Below are positions 9,893-22,759 of a DNA stretch of 64,000 nucleotides, piece after piece. The stretch's first letter is position 1. Every line of letters begins with the position of its first letter. Source of the DNA: Costus lasius (Eukaryota > Streptophyta > Magnoliopsida > Zingiberales > Costaceae); NCBI GenBank assembly GCA_027563935.2, contig CM050449.1:57615949-57679948 (forward strand), given 5' to 3'. The notes beneath the pieces are model-generated. The model was not told the origin of the DNA. It did not search any database and worked only from the letters and a program-made list of their open reading frames with translations. The position numbers and the translations under genes were made by a program.

Positions 9893-11708
9893 CATGGTTA
9901 ACGCATGTTTTATGATTGCTTAAGCCCTTTTGTGATCCTTGTTTGTGAGTAACGCTTAGATCTTGATTACATGCGCAAATACATGTTAAGTTGTCATAAT
10001 CGAAACTTGTATGTTTGTCTTGGCGCATGTATGTTGGCGCATTTTAATTGTTGTTGTTTTATCAAAACTATTATAACATGCGCGACTCACTAGATCTAAG
10101 GCCTTGCATTAAACCCTTAGACGGGTTATTAGGGTTGAAGTCACCCCCTAGGTTAGATCCAAAAGTCTAATCAGACCATCTGACAGCCTTGATGGGTTGA
10201 CCAGGTAGCACCTGTGCGCAAGCACGTGGTGGCTACAGGTCGGCTGCAGACAGGCGTGTAGCGATGTCTGATTGAGACAACCTATGAACGCACATGAGTT
10301 AGGCCCGGGCTCACACCCGCTTGCCAGACCTCATTGTGGTTGTTCAGCCCTGGCGCATGCATGGTTGACCTTATGGTCGACTCAAGTCAGTTAGGACTTG
10401 GTGCATGTAAGGGCAGTGGATCTGACTAGGTTGGATGAGTGGATCCCTAGTAATGGACCGTTGTAAGGTTGTAGGGCATATAAGCAAAATAAAATTGATG
10501 CCAATGGGGTTTTTCGAAAATTTTATTTTAATGACTGGATCACATGATGATTGATGCCATATGTTTGTCTATTTATTCTTATGTGGGCTGCCCATGTTAA
10601 TTCTGTGCTGTGCTGGGGCCTGCGTGCCTGTATTTATTTTGTAAATTAATTTTAGATTGTGATCTGCGAATCACATTGCTTTTAATTTATAAAATGTAAT
10701 TGACCTGCGTGTCAATCTTGTCTAGATAGTTAAATTTGTAATTTAATTAGACAAGAGCACAGAGCACACTTGGCAGAGGCGCATGCAGCAAGTGGCTAGA
10801 CCAGGTGGGAGGTCCAGGGTTCGACTCTGGGACCAGGCGCATTTACCTGGTGGGCGCACCTGAGCTGCAGATGGCGCTTGGGCCCTGGTTTGGGCCAGAT
10901 GAGCAGCAAAAGCCCCATGAAGGAAAAAGCAAGTGAAGACTTAAGTTAATTAAGGTCTTACTTAGGCTATGGGCTTTTACCACATAAGATCCATGCTTTC
11001 TTTTATTGCTTATATAAGTAGAACAGCATGTTTTAATTTATCTTCTGCTATCACCATAGGAATTGCATGATAGTGAGGAAGATAAAAGACCATTAAAATC
11101 CAACGCTAAAATATCAAGCTCGTATGCCTTCTGACGCGAAACCTCACTGTTCTGATTATCGTTGGAGCCGTGTTGTACCCACTCAGTGGGCACGTCCATC
11201 TATCTTCAGACGGTGCGGGATTACACCTGCGTGTTACAGAGTAGGGATTTATCCCTTCTCGTTGCTCAGCATAGCACGTGGTGGTCCAGGGAGTAGGTCG
11301 GGTCAGCTTGACCATGTAGGCTACATATGTGGCGCATATGGTAGCACATGGGGGCAGCCATCTGTGGGGTCAGAGATTGTGTTGTACCAACTCAGTTGGC
11401 ACAGTCTGCTGGATTGCCCAGATGAAGGGGAATCGCACGGGTTGGCGATTGGCTGGGACAGCCTACCAGAGATTAGTGCTTGTACTCTCTGTGCATCTTA
11501 TCTCGCCTGAGCGGGACGCGGAGACCAAGTATGAAATCTGGATCCCATCTCACTAAAAGAGTGTTTACTCTTTCGGACTGTTTAATGGATTTTTCAGTCA
11601 GATAAAATAGTGAGAAAAAGAATCTTTCTTAAGTCCTGATTGATTCTTAACATTGATACTGACCTTGCTGTTCTTGCATTGTTGTAGATACCTGCAGCAA
11701 CGAACACC
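9893..11708 (+). other. Untranslated leader, unit 2
   Basis: Same length and content as the unit 1 leader: tRNA-like block at 10778-10835, palindromes at 11178-11190 and 11387-11399, hairpin at 11556-11573, predicted acceptor AG at 11686-11687. Only scattered substitutions separate it from unit 1, for example GAGCC versus GATCC at 10157. Confidence 0.6.
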
Positions 11709-14700
11709 ATGAACTTCAATGTGCGATCCCTACTGGAAAGGGAGAAGTTTGCTGGGCCGAACTTCTCTGACTGGTTTGGACACCTTAAGATTGTTCTTAA
11801 GGCAGAGAGGAAACTGTATGTCCTCGAGACGGCTATACCGCCTCAGCCCGCTCCGAACGCCACAAGGGCGGTTCGGGAAGCCTATGAAAAGCACGTCAAT
11901 GATAGCATTGATGTCGCTTGCCTGATGTTAGCGTCTATGACGCCACCGCTGCAGCGTCAGCATGAGGATATGTCGGCTATAGACATGATAGCGAACCTCA
12001 AGATGCTGTATGCTGCACAGGCGAGGACAGAACGCTATAATTTGACAAAGCTGTTCTTTCAGAGCAAACTGGCTGAAGGGAGCCCAGTGGGAGCTCACGT
12101 GCTCAAGATGATTGGGCACAAGGAGGCTCTAGAGAAACTGGGGCATACCATCAATCAGGAGCTTGCTGTAGATATTATTCTGCAGTCTCTCCCGCCCTCT
12201 TTCGATGCGTTCATTATTAATTTTAATATGAACAAAATCGATTGTACTCCGGCAGAGCTGCTGAATATGCTCCTCACTACTGAGGAGACTCTGAAGGGAA
12301 AGCCTTCGACCTCTGTCTTAATGGTTCCTTCCAGGAACAAGAAGAAGGGGAAGAAGGGCAAAGCCCCTGTCAAGAGCTACAGCAAGGCTCTGAAGCAGAA
12401 GGTGAAGCGGTCCAAGGAATACAGGTGTTTCCACTGTGGCCAGCTGGGTCACTGGAAAAAGGACTGTAAAGCGCTCCAAGGAGATAAGAGGGGAAGCTTC
12501 GCTTCTGGCTCAGGTATTTATGTGACTGAGGTCATGTTTTCTTCTTCTATATCATGGGTGTTGGACACTGCATGTGGAGTTCACATTTGTTCAAATGTAC
12601 AGGAACTCAAGAGAAGAAGACAGGTGGGACAGCATGAGGTGGACCTACGCGTTGGAAACGGGGCACGGGTTGCTGCTGTTGCTGTAGAAGACTATTTCAT
12701 TTCTTTACCATCTGGAATTGTATTGGAACTAGACAATTGTTATTTTGTTCCCAGTATTACTAAAAATATTATCTCCATTCCTGCTCTTGTCAGGAAGGGA
12801 TTTTCCTTTGAATGCAATATTTCAAAGTGTGTTTTATCTTTTGATAATATTGTTTATGCAACTGGTTCAATTAACAATGGGTTATACATGTTGGACATGG
12901 AATGTTCTATACAAAATATTGATAATAAGAAAGCCAAGTATGCTGATGATAGCACCTTGCTATGGCATAGTCGTTTAGGCCATATTAACGAGAAACGCAT
13001 TAAGCGGTTGCATGATCATGGACTGCTGGGATCATTCTCCTATAAGGAGATTGATACATGCAAAGCTTGTTTGATGGGTAAAATGACGAAGTCACCTTTT
13101 CTTCACAAAGGTCAAAGGGCTTCAGGTTTACTTGACCTTATACACAGTGATGTGTGTGGGCCATTTAGTAAACATGCCAGAGGTGGCTATCAGTACTTCA
13201 TTACCTTTACTGATGATTTCAGTAGATATGGGTATGTCTATTTAATGAGACATAAAAGTGAATCTTTTGACAAGTTCAAAGAGTTCAAGAATGAAGTACA
13301 AAATCAGCTAGGCCGAAATATCAAGGCACTTCGCTCAGATCGAGGTGGAGAATACCTAAGTCATGCGTTTACTGACTATTTAAAGGAGTGTGGGATTATC
13401 TCACAGCTCACTCCGCCAGGAACACCGCAATGGAATGGTGTGTCCGAGAGGAGAAATAGAACGTTACTTGATATGGTTCGTTCTATGATGAGTCAGGCTA
13501 CTCTTCCTTATTCCTTTTGGGGTTTTGCACTGGAAACAGCTGCAAAAGTACTAAACCGAGTGCCATCCAAGGCCGTTTCAAAAACGCCATATGAATTATG
13601 GTATGGGAAACAGCCATGCTTGACGTTTATCAGGATCTGGGGCTGCGAGGCTTATGTCAAAAAGCTCGCCTCTGGGAAACTAGAGAGCAGATCTGACAAA
13701 TGCATCTTTGTCGGTTACCCTAAGGAAACTAAGGGTTACTATTTCTACGATCCCAAAGAGAACAAGGTTTTTGTTGCTCGGACGGCCATATTTCTTGAGA
13801 AGGAGTTTCTTCTGCAAGAGGCCAGTGGGAGAGAAATAAAGCTGGATGAGAATCCAGAGGAAGGACAAAGTGATCAAGCAGAGTTGGATGAGCCTGAGCC
13901 GGTAGAACAGGTTGTTGAACAACCTGAGGCTCAGATATCACGGGAACCGCGAAGATCGGGAAGGATCCGTCGACAGCCTGAGCGCTATGACGGAGTCTAC
14001 ATCATTGATAATGATGAACCCCTCACTTATGCGGATGCGGTCAGTGGACCGGAGTCAGCGAGATGGCTTGAAGCTATGCGCGCCGAGATGGACTCCATGT
14101 CAGATAACCAAGTTTGGGATTTGGTTGATCCGCCTCCGGGAGTGATCCCTATAGGCTGTAAATGGATCTTCAAGAAGAAGATTGACATGGATGGTAACGT
14201 AGTTACTTATAAAGGCAGGCTTGTTGCGAAAGGTTTCAGACAAATCTACGGGATAGATTATGATGAAACTTTCTCACCTGTAGCCATGTTTAAGTCTATT
14301 CGGATTCTTTTCGCGATAGCTGCATATTATGATTATGAGATCTGGCAAATGGATGTGAAAACAGCTTTCCTTAATGGAAATCTGGATGAGGATGTCTACA
14401 TGACACAACCAGAAGGTTTCACTGATCCATCAGATCGTCATAAGATATGCAAGTTAAAGAAGTCTATTTATGGACTTAAGCAAGCATCAAGAAGCTGGAA
14501 CATTCGTTTTGATGAATCAGTCACTGAATTTGGTTTCATCAAGAACGAGGATGACCCGTGTGTATATAAGAGGTTTAGTGGGAGCGTGATTACTTTCCTA
14601 GTCCTCTACGTCGATGATATCTTGATCATTGGAAATGACATTCCTGAAATGCATGCAGTTAAGGCATGGTTAAGGAAATGTCTCCAGATGAAAGATTTAG

Positions 14701-15590
14701 GAGAAGCAGCCTATGTATTAGGTGTGAAGATCTACAGGGATAGATCTAAGAGGCTTCTCGGGCTGTGCCAGAGTACTTACATCGATAATGTCCTGGAGAG
14801 ATTTCATTTAGAGAATTCTAAACGAGGATATCTTCCAGTCAGACATGGTCTGAATCTTTCGAAGAGTCAGTGTCCACAAACACAGACTGAGAAAGATGAA
14901 ATGGACAATACGCCTTATGCTTCGGCTATTGGTTCCATTATGTATGCGATGTTGTGTACTCGCCCAGACGTCGCTTACGGGTTAAGCGTGACCAGTCGGT
15001 TCCAAAGTAATCCAGGTCAGGCACACTGGATTGCAGTCAAGAATATCTTAAAATATCTTCGGAGGACCAAAGATATGTTCTTGATATATGGTGGTCAGGA
15101 AGAACTCAGTATTGAAGGATATACTGACGCTTCGTTCCAGTCTGACCAGGATGATTTCCGATCGCAATCAGGCTATGTTTTTAGCTTGAATGGAGGAGCA
15201 GTGGTGTGGAAGAGTTTCAAATAGTCAACTGTTGCTGATTCCACAACAGAAGCCGAGTATGTTGCAGCCTCGGAAGCATCCAAGGAGGCAGTGTGGATTC
15301 GTAAGTTCGTGAGAGAACTTGGTGTTGTTCCTTCGAGTGCAGATCCTTTGGTTATCTTCTGTGATAACACTGGAGCAATCGCACAAGCAAAGGAACCACG
15401 GTCGCACCAGAAGTCCAAGCACATACAGAGACGGTTTCACTTGATCAGGGAGATCATAGATCGTGGCGAGATCAAAATCTGCAAGGTTCATACAGATGAC
15501 AATCTGGCAGACCCGCTTACCAAGCCTCTGGCGCAGCAGAAGCATGAGAAGCACTGTAATAACATGGGTTTGAGATTTCTCAACCATTAG
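11709..15590 (+). pseudogene. Copia gag-pol polyprotein, unit 2 (one nonsense codon)
   Basis: The same 1293-codon frame as unit 1, with gag, zinc knuckle, protease, integrase and reverse transcriptase open. It is stopped by TAG at 15222-15224, where unit 1 has CAG, just before the ADSTTEAEYVA part of RNase H. The rest of RNase H follows in frame to TAG at 15588. The gag codon that is TAA in unit 1 is AAA here, so the two units carry different single lesions. The product would lack the C-terminal half of RNase H, so this copy is probably not autonomous. Confidence 0.93.
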
Positions 15591-15593
15591 ATT

Positions 15594-15609
15594 AAGTGCA
15601 AGTGGGAGA
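15594..15609 (+). other. Polypurine tract, unit 2
   Basis: Same AAGTGCAAGTGGGAGA run as unit 1, directly before LTR 3. Confidence 0.85.
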
Positions 15610-15610
15610 T

Positions 15611-17291
15611 TGTTGGGGTATGCCCTTAAGGCTAATGTTTGAGGCCTTGGGATTGTAACAGTATCATGTAATAAACTCTTATGTTTATATAGGCATGGTT
15701 GTTATTCAGGTTGTTACCTTGTCTGCTGTAATAAGTGTACTTCTGAATAATGTCTCAAAGCTGTTCAGCTAGGCTGACAGGCAATAAAGTCCTTAGTCGA
15801 TATATCTTGGTGAACATGAGACAGCCTTGATATGGTTAAGACTAATATGTGTTCTAATCTTATAGGATGCTTCGAGCATGGAATAAGATGTAGACTCATG
15901 GGTACATTGGATGTACTGGACAGACCCTACTAGGATATTCAATTGTTTGTCACAATGTGAATAATCCTTAATTGTAACAAGTGGCACATTTCCTCTGACT
16001 TGAGATCACTTGTGTTTTCTAAATGATGATTGTCATTGTTTTGAGGTAGTTCAATATCATTTGAAACATAATGATTATAGACTATCTTGGATGGTGAGCT
16101 TGAGTCATGTTAGGGCACTAGTGATAGACATAGGATTGCCGTCTCCTTGTTTAAGGATTGTGATGTTCTAAAGGGGCCCCCTGGATGAGATGATTGAGAA
16201 AGTGTATGGCCATACCCAGGTGACTATGATCATCTGATCTAATCATGCTCATCATATTGGAGTTACAAGCTTGACACGCTTGTCCAATGAGAACATCCAG
16301 TGGCAAAGGAAACATGTATGCTTTGTGAGTTGATACACACTTGTGTTGTTTTTGGGTGTAGTCTTGAAAGACTCTTTCCTTTATATTGGGAGACAGTGAT
16401 GTGTTGCTAGATACCCCTCACTGATCGTGATGACGTGAGTTATCGTTACCGACATTTAAAGGAAACCCTCAGGGTCGCACAATTTGATGATATGGCTTAC
16501 TTAAGTCAGATCGTGTGGACTGAATTGTTTGAGTTCAGTTTAAAGGGATTTAATCTCTGATTGTGAGTGAGATCTGGTCTGATCATGTTTGATTGATTAG
16601 GGCTTCAGATCGGTAAGCTTCGATCGAGAGATTGGATGCTAGATTGGTCAGATCAGGAGCATCAAGAGATTGACGGTCAGATCAAGAACCTAAGTGTTTA
16701 TTATGGTCTGGACTGAATGCTTGGCTTATTTGGTTATTGAACCGAACCAAAGTGAACCGGCTCAAGAATGAGCGCATGGTTCAAGGGTGAAGAGAAGTTT
16801 GCGCTTGGGGTAGACCCATGGTCGCATGAGTGCATGAACGTGGGAGTGTTTCTATTTTTAGAAACCATGACTCCTAAACGTGACATCGCCTCACGTTACT
16901 CCTCTCTCACGCCTATTGTCGCTCCTTCCTCTCGTCGCTTGCTCTTTCGAGAGTGCATGTGGTGTTGACGAAAGGAGAAGGAAGTTTTTCGCCAAGCCAA
17001 GAAGATCTCATCCCTTCCATACGAGAAGGATACTTGGACGATCCTTGCTAGCACAAGGGACGACAAGAAGAAGCTATACCTCATCTTGTGTGCGACAATT
17101 TGGAGGAGACCTCTCTTGTTCTCTAGCTTCCAAGACGCCATCTAGAAATGGCTATGGTATGGTTCTATCACTACTATACAATCGGTTTTGTTAATCATAA
17201 TACCATGCAAGATCTAGAAACCCCCTTTCCGCTGCTTTCATACTTCATATGCGCCTATGATTTAGGGTTTCGCCCCCTGTGGGAACTTTCA
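15611..17291 (+). repeat. Family A LTR 3 (3' LTR of array)
   Basis: 1681 bp, ending GGAACTTTCA and followed by ATATC (17292-17296), the partner of 780-784. By eye it differs from LTR 1 at about nine positions. Hairpin at 16848-16865; start exon at 17148-17156. Confidence 0.93.
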
Positions 17292-17489
17292 ATATCTACT
17301 AAGGTACATTGACTGGGGATGATTATTTGAGCACAGATCCAATCTGTCTCCAGGGACATTATCATGTAAGTACACAATCGCAGGTGTAGACAGACAATGA
17401 TAACGACAATGCCAGAATGATATATAAATATCAATGTCAAGTAGTACATAAGTTGACCAAAGCTAGGTCCTAGGGGATATACACCAACA
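17292..17489 (-). mobile_element. Family B copia LTR, right part (LTR start)
   Basis: Continues 1-784. On the minus strand it begins TGTTGGTGTATATCCC at 17489, the start of an LTR. The stretch with ctCCAGGGACATTATCATG matches the same place in the copy at 58234-59042. The next base rightward is inside a family A reverse transcriptase gene, so B is inserted in element A3. It is a 5' LTR or a solo LTR; the window cannot tell which. Confidence 0.75.
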
Positions 17490-18422
17490 GTGAAAGCATG
17501 GTTAAGAAAATGTTTCCAGATGAAAGATTTAGGAGAAGCAGCCTATGTGTTAGGTGTGAAGATCTACAGGGATAGATCTAAGAGGCTTCTCGGGCTGTGC
17601 CAGAGTACTTACATCGATAAAGTCCTGGAGAGATTTCATTTAGAGAATTCTAAAAGAGGATATCTTCCAGTCAGACATGGTCTGAATCTTTCAAAGAGTC
17701 AGTGTCCACAAACACAGACTGAGAAAGATGAAATGGACAATACGCCTTATGCTTCGGCTATTGGGTCCATTATGTATGCGATGTTGTGTACTCGCCCAGA
17801 CGTCGCTTACGGGTTAAGCGTGACTAGTCGGTTCCAAAGTAATCCAGGTCAGGCGCACTGGATTGCAGTCAAGAACATTTTAAAATATCTTCGGAGGACC
17901 AAAGATATATTCTTGATATATGGTGGTCAGGAAGAACTCAGTATTGAAGGATATACTGACGCTTCGTTCCAGTCTGACCAGGATGATTTCCGATCGCAAT
18001 CAGGCTATGTTTTTAGCTTGAATGGAGGAGCAGTGGTGTGGAAGAGTTTCAAACAGTCTATAGTTGCTGATTCCACAACAGAAGCCGAGTATGTTGCAGC
18101 CTCGGAAGCATCTAAGGAGGCAGTGTGGATTCGTAAGTTCGTTCAAGAACTTGGTGTCATTCCTTCGAGTGCAGATCCTTTGGTTATCTTCTGTGATAAC
18201 ACTGGAGCAATCGCACAAGCAAAGGAACCACGGTCGCACCAGAAGTCCAAGCACATACAGAGACGGTTTCATTTGATCCGGGAGATCATTGATCGTGGCG
18301 AGATCAAAATCTGCAAGGTTCATACAGATGACAATCTGGCAGACCCGCTTACCAAGCCTCTGGCGCAGCAAAAGCATGAGAAGCACTGTAATAATATGGG
18401 TTTGAGATTTCTCAACCATTAG
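17490..18422 (+). pseudogene. A3 gag-pol fragment: end of RT and RNase H
   Basis: 310 codons open to the TAG stop, starting inside reverse transcriptase downstream of YVDD because the family B LTR cuts the gene. RNase H is complete in sequence, including the YTDAS, ADSTTEAEY and DNTGA segments, and has no stop. The rest of this copy lies left of the window or is lost. It differs from the array copies at scattered sites (for example IVADST for TVADST and VQELGVI for VRELGVV), so it is a separate insertion. Confidence 0.88.
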
Positions 18423-18425
18423 ATT

Positions 18426-18441
18426 AAGTGCAAGTGGGAGA
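18426..18441 (+). other. Polypurine tract, A3
   Basis: AAGTGCAAGTGGGAGA directly before the A3 LTR start at 18443. Confidence 0.8.
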
Positions 18442-19855
18442 TTGTTAGGGTATGCCCTTAAGGCTAATGTTTGAGGCCTTGGGATTGTAACAGTATCATG
18501 TATAAACTCTTATGTTTATAAAGGCAATGGTTGTTATTCAGGTTGTTACATTGTCTGCTGCAATGAGCGTACTTCTGAATAATGTCTCTATGATGTTCAG
18601 CTAGGCTGACATGCAGTAAAGTCCTTAGTCGAGATATCTTGGTGAACATGAGACAGCCCTGATATGATTGAGACTAATATGTATTCTAATCTTATAGGAT
18701 GCTTCGAGCATGGAATAAGATGTAGACTCATGGGTACATTGGATGTACTGGACAGACCCTACTAGGTTATTCAATTGCTTGTCACAATGTGAATAATCCT
18801 TGATTGCAACAAGTGGCACATGTCCTCTGACTTGAGATCACTTGTGTTTCTAAATGATGATTGTCATTGTTTTGAGGTAGTTCAATATCATTTGAAACAT
18901 AATGGTTATAGACTATCTTGGATGGTGAGCTTGAGTCATGTTAGGTCACTAGTGATAGATATAGGATTGCCGTCTCCTTCATTGGAGTGTGATGTTCTAA
19001 AGGGGCCCCTGGATGAGATGATTGAGAAAGTGTATGGCCATACCCAGATGACTATGTTCATCTGATCTAATCATGCTCATCATATTGGAGTTACAAGCTT
19101 GGCAGGCTTGTCCAATAAAGAACATCCAGTGGCAAAGGAATCATGTATGCCTAGTGAGTTGATTCACACTTGTGCTGTTGTTTGGGTGTAGTCTTGGAAG
19201 ACTCATTCCTTTATATCGGGAGACAGTGATGTGTTGCTAGATACCCCTCTCTGATCGTGATAACGTAAGTTATCGTTACCGACATTTAAAGGAAACCCTC
19301 AGGGTCGCACAATTTGATGATATGGCTTACTTAAGTCAGATCGTGTGGACTGAATTGTTTTGGGTTCAGTTTAAAGGGAATTAATCTCTGATTGTGAGTG
19401 AGATCTGGTCTGATCATGTTTGATTGATTAGAGCTTGAGATCGGTAAGCTTCGATCGAGAGATTGGATGCTAGATCAGTGAGATCAGAAGCATCAAGAGA
19501 TCAACGGTTAGATCTGGAGCCTTAGGGTTTAATTGAGATCTAGACTGGATTGCTTGGGTTAATTGGTCTTGGACCAAACCGAAATGAACCAGCTCATCAA
19601 GTGAGCGTGTGGTTCAAATGGAGAGGAGTTTGCGATTGGGGTAAACCCATGATCGCATGTGAGGGAGTGGATTTCTATTTTTAGAAAGCATGATCACTTA
19701 CGTGACCACGCCTCATGTTACTCGCCTCTTCACGCCTTTGTCGCCTCTTGTGATTTAGAGAGTTTTTGCATTCTCGTGTAAAAAAAAGAGTGGACGACAA
19801 GAGGAGAAAGTTTTTCGCCAAGCAAGGAGATCATCTTCCTTTTTCATACGACAAG

Positions 19856-22759
19856 TGTAAGATCCAAGGATCTTGAGTCCTGGTAAGCATTATTTTTGAT
19901 TTAAATAAAATTATTGACTGTGTTATTACTCTTGTGTGTTGATTGTTAATTTATAGTTAATTAATTAGAGCTTAATGGTTGTTAATTTTAATTAATTAAC
20001 TAGCTTGTTGGACGTTAATTAACTGGTTTAATGATTATTAAATTGTGATTTATATTGGTTGTTAATTTAGGATAAATTAATTAGACCTTATTGGATATTA
20101 ATTAAATCCTTATTGGATTTGCGTTTAAGTGAAGTAATTAATTGGATGTTAATTTAAACTCTTATTGGATGTTCACTTAAACTAAGGGTTATTGGGTTAC
20201 ACTTAAATTAGATTTAAAATTCGAATTAGCTAGTTAAAGGGCTAAAACCTATTTGAATTAATGGGTTAATGGGTTAAAAATTTAAAACCGAAATTGTTAG
20301 TTAGTAATTCGGTTAGGGTGAGATTATTGGCGATTTTTGGAGTCTTGAGAAAACTTTGGGCGACGGCTAGGAAGAAGGAGGCGACTTTGGTGTTCTTGGA
20401 ATTTTGAGGTGATTTTCTTCATCTTCTTCCCTTGGCGATTTTCTTTGAAGTGAAGAAATTTCCTTGGCAAGTTCTTGGAGATTCCTTGGGCGACTTAAAG
20501 ACTTTAGGCGATTTTGTAGAGGTTTTTCACCTTGGTGTTCACGGTTCAAGGTGAGTGGGGTGTCTTAATTGAGTTTTGTCCACTTAATCTTGTTAGATGA
20601 TACCATTATTTGTTTGGAATCTTTGCATGCTAAAACCGAAAACTCAAGATTTCACCTTGTTATGAAAACCTAAATTTCCATGTTTAAAACCGAAACTTTG
20701 ATGTTAGTTATGAAAACCAAAACAAAACATAATCTTGATGATTGTTTAACCGAAATTTTGTATAGGTAGGTATCTCATGAAAACCGAAACTTGTAGCATG
20801 AAATTTAAGGTATTTTATAGGGAATTTTGGTAGCATTAAATCATTGAATTTTTATATGATTTTGGTAATATTAAATCAGTGATTTTGTAGTATGAAGTTC
20901 ATGTTAATCAAGGAGTAAATTAAATAGATAATATGTATGAAAACCGAATTTGTGATAATATAAATGGAAACCGAATTGTTTGTGAAAACCGAATTTTGAT
21001 GTTTGTAGTTACATGGGGTAATTTGTAAAATTATATGGATATATGTTTTAGTTTTATGTAATTTTTATGAATGCTAGTTAAATGCAATGTTATTTATTTG
21101 TTTGAGAAACTTGGGTGTTAACTTAGTCAGATTTGACTAAACAAATCAGCATGAAATCTAAGGACTACACTATATTATGTGATATTCGAATATGAAATAT
21201 TATGTGTTTATTATGTGATTTATGGGTTATGTGAATCTTGAACAATATGTGTTATGTGATGGATTATGTGAATTTTGAATATTATGTGTTATGTGTTGGT
21301 TAGGACTATGGCTAAGTGTAACCGGGTACTCATTGGATAGTCCTTATGTGATATGTTAAGGGTTTGAATTTCAGCCCTATATTTGATATGTGAGGGGGTT
21401 GATGTTCAGCCTGCCTATTATGATGGGGGTTGATGTTCAGCCTGCCCGATATGATTTTTGTGATGACTATCCTAGAGTGTAGTTGACACTTAGGAGTCCA
21501 CCTTTGTGAAATATGAAATAAGATATGTCTGTTGTCCAGTAGGAACCTTTTGGGAGAACGGGTTTTGACGCAAAGTGCCATGTCTTGGTCGGACAGGGGC
21601 CACCTCTTGATGTCATTACTCTTTTATGTTATGGGGTGATATAAGACGCAAAGTGCCATGTCTTGATCAGACAGGGGCCACCTCTTGATGTCATCACTCT
21701 CATTTTGTGATATGGGGTGTCGTAGAGCAAAGTGCCACATCATGACCTGACGGGGGCCACCTCTTGAATCTACACACAATCCATCGATGTGTTATGGGGT
21801 GATAGAGCAAAGTGCCACGTCGTGACCTGGCGGGGGCCACCTCTTGATTCTACTCACTATCCATGTTTATGTGTTGCACGAGATTTTGCAGCTCCCAGTG
21901 CTTTGGCCAAGCCGGGTTAGACCATATTGGTCACTACTGATTATGCTGGACAACTAGGTTAATTAAGTATGGTGTGTTTAGTTGGTTTAGAATATATGTG
22001 TCTAATTGGTTTAGAGTAAAACTCTAGAACCTGAGTTTGTTATATGCTAGTGTGTACATCTGACTGTCTATATGACTTCTGTTTCTTTATTTTGTTATAT
22101 GTTGACATAATGTTCCTGTTAAAGATTTTTAAAATAATCTGCCTATATTTTTGAATGTATGTTCTGGATGGTCGATTTAGACTATCCACTCACTGGGCTG
22201 TGTAGCTCACCCCTCACTATTTTCAGGCATAGAGCAGGGGCGCATTTCTTGAGTGCATTGGCGTGGATAATTATGCTATTTGCTGTTTTAAGAACTTTTG
22301 TGCTTAATTCTTGGGGCCGGTTGTGGCCTTAACATGAATTATATGAACTATGTGAACCATGTGAACTATGTGAATTGTGTTGCCGGTTATGGCAGTCTTA
22401 TGAGTTTGATTTTTGTGTCACCGCGGGCTTCAGCCTGGTTTCGGTGTTTGGTATGAGTTTATAAAATCGACTTTGTGGCTTTGCTTTGAATTTCGAATCG
22501 AATCGTATTTATGCCATCGGATTTGATATAACTGTTGCCTTGCATATGTCTAGTGCAAGGATTGCGTGGTGGCAGGTACCATTATGTGATTTATGAGATT
22601 TGTGTTTTGTGAATTTGTATGTATGGATTTATGGAAATTTTTCAGATCGTGTTTTCTTGAACTCGGTTTTACCTAGCATATGATCGATCTTATATGAAAC
22701 ATCCTGTACCGTTCATGAATTGTGTCATTAGTTTGGGGTTAAGATAACGGGATGTTACA
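19856..22759 (+). mobile_element. Solo LTR G, 2.9 kb, probably Ty3 (orientation tentative)
   Basis: 2904 bp, TGTAAGATCC...GGGATGTTACA, flanked by ACAAG at 19851-19855 and 22760-22764, cleanly splitting the A3 LTR. TG...CA ends, near-inverted termini and 5-bp duplication fit an LTR. The TGTAA...TTACA termini recall Tekay/Del chromoviruses (inference). There is no coding frame, primer site or PPT, so it is a solo LTR rather than an element. Inside are AT-rich GTTAATTAATT runs (19940-20200), at least six AAACCGAA motifs (20630-20990), and a four-unit tandem repeat (21570-21870). Confidence 0.8.
21570..21870 (+). repeat. Four-copy ~79-bp tandem repeat inside LTR G
   Basis: Units start with GCAAAGTGCCA at 21570, 21648, 21727 and 21807 (periods 78, 79, 80). 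Each carries a GGGGCCACCTCTTGA block in the middle. Units 1 and 2 resemble each other (ATGTCTTGRTC), as do 3 and 4 (CATGACCTG-type), suggesting duplication in two steps. A shorter double copy of GGGGGTTGATGTTCAGCCTG lies just upstream (about 21394-21447). Confidence 0.85.

Larger units (their letters stand above)
785..17291 (+). mobile_element. Tandem family A copia array: LTR-int-LTR-int-LTR
   Basis: Three LTRs start at 785, 8198 and 15611. Both intervals are exactly 7413 bp, each LTR is 1681 bp, and each has TGTTGGGG...TTTCA ends. ATATC lies directly outside the array on both sides (780-784 and 17292-17296) and not around the middle LTR, so the array behaves as one insertion that was duplicated. 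The copies differ by roughly a dozen substitutions per unit by eye, with no net length change. The coding content, the Met-tRNA-type primer binding site and the PPT-adjacent LTR starts are those of Ty1/copia. The 1.7-kb LTRs, TGTTGGGGTATGCCC start and domain sequences suggest the Angela lineage (inferred). Confidence 0.93.

Noticed and set aside
21570..21870. CRISPR-like array
   Set aside because: Adjacent ~79-bp units with no conserved-repeat/unique-spacer pattern, in plant LTR DNA.
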